From Desulfobacteraceae bacterium (GTDB lineage: Bacteria; Desulfobacterota; Desulfobacteria; Desulfobacterales; Desulfobacteraceae), in the NCBI GenBank assembly GCA_022712835.1, contig JAFLJU010000243.1, positions 1-10,145 of the forward strand: a stretch of DNA of 10,145 nt, written 5' to 3'. Numbering within the stretch: the first letter of the stretch is position 1; each line of letters begins with the position of its first letter. The translations under genes and the position numbers were made by a program. Below are positions 6,737-10,145 of the stretch, in pieces. Below the pieces are notes generated by a model. It saw nothing but the letters and a program-made list of their open reading frames with translations. It made no database searches and was not told the DNA's origin.

Positions 6737-6817
6737 TTGGCTTTCGGGTGAAGAGCTGGCGGGGAAAAGAATTCCGGGTATAATGGGCAACCCATTTGGA
6801 GTCAAACCGAAAGCCAA
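6737..6817. repeat. Long-range 11-bp inverted repeat enclosing a smaller hairpin, upstream of hsdR
   Basis: TTGGCTTTCGG (6737-6747) is perfectly complementary to CCGAAAGCCAA (6807-6817), 59 bases apart. Between them is a second stem, AATGGG (6782-6787) with CCCATT (6791-6796) and a 3-base loop, which overlaps the end of the TATAAT box. In RNA the two could form a nested structure ending about 55 bases before the hsdR ATG. Function is unknown. It may be regulatory, or a trace of the rearrangement that shortened rhuM. Confidence 0.45.
6756..6784 (+). promoter_or_regulatory. Candidate internal promoter for hsdR
   Basis: TATAAT at 6779-6784 is a perfect -10 hexamer. CTGGCG (6756-6761), exactly 17 bases upstream, is a poor -35 matching three of six positions. 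Transcription would begin about 80 bases before the hsdR ATG at 6873. This would allow hsdR to be expressed separately from hsdM and hsdS. Confidence 0.3.
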
Positions 6818-6861
6818 ATAAGGCAAAGCGCGATCAGGGAAAGTGATGAAAAAACATCCCC

Positions 6862-6866
6862 AGGAG
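6862..6866 (+). promoter_or_regulatory. Ribosome binding site that decides the hsdR start
   Basis: AGGAG lies 6 bases before ATG 6873. The upstream choices, GTG 6843 and ATG 6846 in the same frame, have only AGGGA (6836-6840) at 2 and 5 bases. The residues MENSS at 6873 therefore look like the main start, though starts ten or nine codons earlier cannot be excluded. Confidence 0.6.
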
Positions 6867-6872
6867 ACCATC

Positions 6873-9800
6873 ATGGAAAACAGTTCCTCATTCAGCACTC
6901 GAAGTTTAAGATTCACAGAAGCCCAATTAGAAGCAGCCATCATAGAACTCCTGGGCAAAGAGGGGTATCCCCATGTTCCGGGGGAAACCATTGACCGTCA
7001 GCCCCAGGAGGTTTTAATCAAGGCCGATCTTCGGGCATTTTTGGCCAGGCAGTATGGGGCGGACGGCATCACGGAAGGTGAAATCGAGTCAGTGATTCGT
7101 CAGCTGGAAGCCTGCCCGGCATCGGATCTCTACGAGAGCAATCGACTGATCATGAAGATGGTCTCGGACGGGTTTTTGCTCAAACGTGAAGACCGGGACC
7201 AAAAAGATCTCTATGTGCAGCTGATCGATTATTCCGACCTGGCCGCGTTCCGACCCCCCAAGGCGGGCGAGGTGCCGTTGGTCGTGGCAGGGATCGTGGC
7301 AGAGGAAATGGCGGGTTACAATACTGGCAACATCTTTAAAATAGTAAATCAGATGGAGATCATCGGCTCGGAGAAGCGGATACCCGATGGCATCTTTTAC
7401 ATCAATGGGCTGCCCCTGGTGGTGTTTGAATTCAAAAGTGCGATCCGTGAGGAGGCAACGATTCACAATGCCTTTGTTCAACTGACGGTGCGCTACAAAC
7501 GCGACATCCCGGAGCTGTTTAAATACAATGCATTTTGCGTCATCAGCGACGGGGTGAACAATAAGGCGGGGTCATTTTTTGCGCCCTATGAATTTTTTTA
7601 TGCCTGGCGGAAAACCGACGGCGGCGATCTTGTTGAAAAAGACGGGATCGACTCGCTCTATTCCCTGATTAAGGGGCTGTTTCACCCAACCCGCCTGTGT
7701 GATGTGATCCGCAATTTTGTCTATCTGCCGGACACCTCCCGCAAAGAGGAGAAAATTCTTTGCCGGTATCCCCAATACTATGCGGCAACAAAGCTGTTTC
7801 GAAACATCCTGCGCCACATGCGGCCCGAAGGTGATGGTAAGGGCGGCACCTATTTCGGGGCCACCGGCTGCGGCAAGAGTTTCACCATGTTGTTCCTGAC
7901 GCGGTTATTGATGAAGAGCGTTGATCTGTCAAGCCCGACCATTGTGTTGATCACGGACCGAACGGATCTGGATGACCAGCTCTCGAGTCTTTTTACCAAT
8001 GGCAAGGGCTATATCGGGGATGAGACGGTGATCAGTGTGGAAAGCCGCTCACAACTGCGCGACCTGTTGAAGGGACGTAACAGCGGCGGGGTTTTTCTAA
8101 CCACGATTCATAAGTTTACCGAGGACACGGAACTGCTCACAAAACGGAACAACGTGATCTGCATCTCGGATGAGGCCCACCGCAGCCAGGTAAATCTGGA
8201 CCAGAAGGTGAAAATCACGGAAAACGGCGTGAAGCGGACCTTTGGTTTTGCCAAGTATCTCCACGACTCGCTGCCGAACGCAACCTACGTGGGCTTCACC
8301 GGAACACCCATCGATGCAACCCTGGATGTCTTTGGTCCGGTGGTGGACGCCTATACAATGACAGAATCTGTGGCCGATGAGATCACGGTGCGCATCGCTT
8401 ACGAAGGCCGGGCGGCCAAGGTGCTGCTCGACAACAGCAAGCTTGCACAAATCGAAGACTACTATGCCCGTTGTGCGGATGACGGCGCCAGCGACTATGC
8501 GATTGAAGGCAGTAAACGGGCCAACCTGCAAATGACCGCAATTCTCGGGGACCCGGACCGCCTTAAAGCCTTGGCCGCAGACTTCGTCAACCATTATGAG
8601 GCACGAATCGAAGAAGGCGCCACGGTTGTCGGGAAGGCAATGTTCGTCAGCAGCAGCCGTCCCATCGCTTATAATTTCTACAAAGAGGTGATTGATCTGC
8701 GTCCTGAATGGGCAGAAGTAAAAGTCAGTGCCCATGGAGAAGAACTTAACGAGTCGGAAAAAAAACAGATCATGCCCATGGAACGCATCAAACTGGTGAT
8801 GACCCGTGGCCAGGATGATGATCCCGCTTTGTACCAGATGCTGGGAACCAAAGAGTTTCGAAAAGAGCTGGATCGGCAGTTCAAAACCGCCAAATCCAAT
8901 TTTAAAATTGCCATCGTGGTGGATATGTGGCTCACGGGCTTTGATGTGCCCTTCCTCGACAGCATGTACATTGACAAACCGGTCAAACGGCACAACCTGA
9001 TCCAGACCATCTCCCGGGTGAACCGGAAGTATCAACAAAAAGAAAAAGGATTGATTATCGATTATATCGGTATCAAAAAGCAGATGAATCTGGCCCTGGC
9101 ACATTATGCCAAAGCCGACACCGCAAACTTTGAGGAAATCACGCAATCCATTGTGGTGGTCAGAGACCATCTGGACCTGATGCGCGCAATCTTTCACCAA
9201 TTTGATGCAGCTTTATATTTTTCCGGCCAACCCATCCAGCAACTGCACTGCCTTAACATGGCCGCTGAATATGTCCAGGTGACCGACGCCTTAGAAAAAC
9301 GCTTCATGTTCCTGGCCAAACGAATGAAAGCCGCCTATGACATCTGCGTCGGGTGCGATGAATTTACCCAGAACGAGCGGGACCATGTCCATTTTTATAT
9401 GGCAATCCGATCCATAGTTTTCAAGCTCACCAAAGGTACTGCCCCGGATCTTGTGCAAATGAACGCCAAGGTACAACAAATGATTGCCCAGGCCTTGCAA
9501 AGTGATGGGGTCGAAGAAATCTTCAAGATGGGTCAAGGCGATACCGCCGAGGTGGATATTTTCGACCCGGATTACATAGCCAAAATCGAAAAGATCAAAC
9601 TGCCGAACACCAGAATCAAGCTGCTCCAGCAGTTGCTGGCCAAGGCTATTGAAGAATTCAAGAAGGTCAACAAGCTAAAGGGTGTCGACTTTTCCAAACA
9701 ATTCAAAGCCCTGGTGGACAAATATAATGACCGGAGTGAACAGGATATCCTCAGAAGTGAAGTGCTGAAAACCTTCACTGACGAGATTATTGACCTATAC

Positions 9801-10133
9801 CATGCCATGAAAAAGGAGAAAGACTCCTTTGCCGAACTGGGCATTGATTTTGAAGAAAAGGCCTTCTACGACATCCTTAAAGCCCTCACCATTAAATATG
9901 ATTTTCAATACCCCGAGGATAAGCTTGTTGAGCTTGCAAAAAAAGTGAAAGTGGTCGTCGACGACAAGGCCAAATATACCGACTGGAGCCAGCGAGTAGA
10001 CATTAAGGCAGAACTCAAAGCAGACCTTATCATTTTGCTGGCCGAATCTGGCTATCCGCCAGTGGATCGGGATGAGGTGTACAAGGAAATCTTCGAGCAG
10101 GCTGAAAATTTTAAAAAAAGGAGACCCGTATAG
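6873..10133 (+). CDS. hsdR: Type I R-M system, restriction and translocase subunit HsdR
   Basis: This 1086-residue protein (1096 if begun at GTG 6843) cuts unmodified DNA after ATP-driven translocation. Numbered from ATG 6873, it has a PD-(D/E)xK nuclease domain with Asp172, Glu186 and Lys188 (PDGIFYINGLPLVVFEFK) followed by the Q-x3-Y motif Gln203-Tyr208. The superfamily 2 motor then shows Walker A FGATGCGKS (Lys335), DEAH (433-436), GFTGTP (474-479), MWLTGFDVPFLD and motif VI QTISRVNR (711-718). The last 350 residues are helical and charged, as expected of the C-terminal domain that contacts HsdM and HsdS. Length is near that of EcoR124I HsdR (about 1040). The Walker A loop has Cys where Ser is commoner, which should be tolerated. 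No catalytic residue is missing and no frameshift is seen. The gene follows the rhuM remnant and ends one base into the next gene. Confidence 0.96.
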   Translation: MENSSSFSTRSLRFTEAQLEAAIIELLGKEGYPHVPGETIDRQPQEVLIKADLRAFLARQYGADGITEGEIESVIRQLEACPASDLYESNRLIMKMVSDGFLLKREDRDQKDLYVQLIDYSDLAAFRPPKAGEVPLVVAGIVAEEMAGYNTGNIFKIVNQMEIIGSEKRIPDGIFYINGLPLVVFEFKSAIREEATIHNAFVQLTVRYKRDIPELFKYNAFCVISDGVNNKAGSFFAPYEFFYAWRKTDGGDLVEKDGIDSLYSLIKGLFHPTRLCDVIRNFVYLPDTSRKEEKILCRYPQYYAATKLFRNILRHMRPEGDGKGGTYFGATGCGKSFTMLFLTRLLMKSVDLSSPTIVLITDRTDLDDQLSSLFTNGKGYIGDETVISVESRSQLRDLLKGRNSGGVFLTTIHKFTEDTELLTKRNNVICISDEAHRSQVNLDQKVKITENGVKRTFGFAKYLHDSLPNATYVGFTGTPIDATLDVFGPVVDAYTMTESVADEITVRIAYEGRAAKVLLDNSKLAQIEDYYARCADDGASDYAIEGSKRANLQMTAILGDPDRLKALAADFVNHYEARIEEGATVVGKAMFVSSSRPIAYNFYKEVIDLRPEWAEVKVSAHGEELNESEKKQIMPMERIKLVMTRGQDDDPALYQMLGTKEFRKELDRQFKTAKSNFKIAIVVDMWLTGFDVPFLDSMYIDKPVKRHNLIQTISRVNRKYQQKEKGLIIDYIGIKKQMNLALAHYAKADTANFEEITQSIVVVRDHLDLMRAIFHQFDAALYFSGQPIQQLHCLNMAAEYVQVTDALEKRFMFLAKRMKAAYDICVGCDEFTQNERDHVHFYMAIRSIVFKLTKGTAPDLVQMNAKVQQMIAQALQSDGVEEIFKMGQGDTAEVDIFDPDYIAKIEKIKLPNTRIKLLQQLLAKAIEEFKKVNKLKGVDFSKQFKALVDKYNDRSEQDILRSEVLKTFTDEIIDLYHAMKKEKDSFAELGIDFEEKAFYDILKALTIKYDFQYPEDKLVELAKKVKVVVDDKAKYTDWSQRVDIKAELKADLIILLAESGYPPVDRDEVYKEIFEQAENFKKRRPV

Positions 10134-10145
10134 TGGCCACGGAAA
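10133..10145 (+). CDS. Start of a further gene in the hsd operon, cut by the window end
   Basis: GTG at 10133 overlaps the hsdR stop TAG by one base and reads Met-Ala-Thr-Glu before the window ends. GGAG at 10120-10123, preceded by an A-run, lies 9 bases upstream and is a good ribosome binding site. The tight overlap points to translational coupling with hsdR, so this product probably belongs to the same defence operon. With four codons visible its identity cannot be told. Confidence 0.5.

Larger units (their letters stand above)
6563..6846 (+). pseudogene. Decayed rhuM-like gene (RhuM / virulence-associated family) between hsdS and hsdR
   Basis: Three short frames together look like a shortened RhuM gene. 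The first starts with ATG 6563, overlapping the hsdS stop as ATGA with GGAGG 7 bases upstream. It reads 19 codons (MKFPESQQEDNIRPRIKNK) to a TGA at 6620-6622. The second, in another frame, runs 6619-6783 for 54 codons and contains SVVAKSATTA, then YQVEYFNLDVIISVGFRVKS and RGKEFRV. I recognise this as the central RhuM block, usually VVAKFATTA...YQVEYYNLDVIISVGYRV...FR(I/V)WAT. A TAA (6781-6783) interrupts just before WAT, and that frame continues to TGA 6844-6846. Intact RhuM proteins are about 300 residues or longer, so large parts at both ends are missing. RhuM-type genes are known passengers of Type I R-M operons. Their role is unclear. A separate expressed 54-residue protein is possible but less likely. 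Confidence 0.72.

Noticed and set aside
6843..6872. GTG 6843 or ATG 6846 as the hsdR start
   Set aside because: They are in frame, but the ribosome binding sequence is poorly spaced, whereas AGGAG lies 6 bases before ATG 6873. They remain possible.
8097..9200. A 367-codon open frame on the minus strand opposite hsdR
   Set aside because: It lies wholly antisense to the helicase part of hsdR, has unnatural composition (very rich in His, Phe, Val and Gly), no family resemblance, and no ribosome binding site that I can see. It is a shadow of hsdR codon use.
1..10145. CRISPR array, tRNA or rRNA gene, insertion sequence, integrase
   Set aside because: Reading through the window I saw no regularly spaced repeats, no tRNA cloverleaf, no transposase or integrase motifs and no terminal inverted repeats with target duplications.

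Overview
The window is bacterial chromosomal DNA holding a complete Type I restriction-modification (R-M) operon beside housekeeping and signalling genes. No 16S rRNA or other firm marker is present. The gene style (a Cache/PAS hybrid histidine kinase, moderate GC in the genes, AT-rich gaps, an RhuM-associated hsd operon) is compatible with a Gram-negative environmental bacterium such as a deltaproteobacterial sulfate reducer (Desulfobacterales). That is an impression, not a proof.

Layout from left to right: (1) bases 2-127 are the 3' end of a plus-strand gene whose tail looks like guanine deaminase. (2) 148-990 is nfo, endonuclease IV, with all nine metal-binding residues. (3) 1016-3274 (minus) is a membrane hybrid sensor histidine kinase (Cache, PAS, HisKA, HATPase, receiver) convergent with nfo and starting at TTG. 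(4) 3275-3679 is an AT-rich divergent intergenic region. It carries a candidate kinase promoter, a small open frame of doubtful status, a perfect 14-bp palindrome inside a candidate hsdM promoter, and a hairpin touching the hsdM ribosome binding site. (5) 3680-6566 holds hsdM and hsdS, overlapping by 11 bp. (6) 6563-6846 holds a decayed rhuM-like gene, with inverted repeats and a TATAAT box. (7) 6873-10133 is hsdR, intact in its nuclease and helicase motifs. (8) A further gene starts with GTG at 10133, overlapping the hsdR stop by one base, and leaves the window.

HsdM, HsdS and HsdR would form one complex: HsdS reads a bipartite DNA target, HsdM methylates adenines in it, and HsdR translocates and cuts unmethylated DNA. 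All three look intact, so the system is probably functional. The least explained parts are the regulatory sequence before hsdM, the structured rhuM remnant before hsdR, and the downstream co-transcribed gene. I did not find a wholly new system within the window. The downstream gene is the best place to look for an added defence component.
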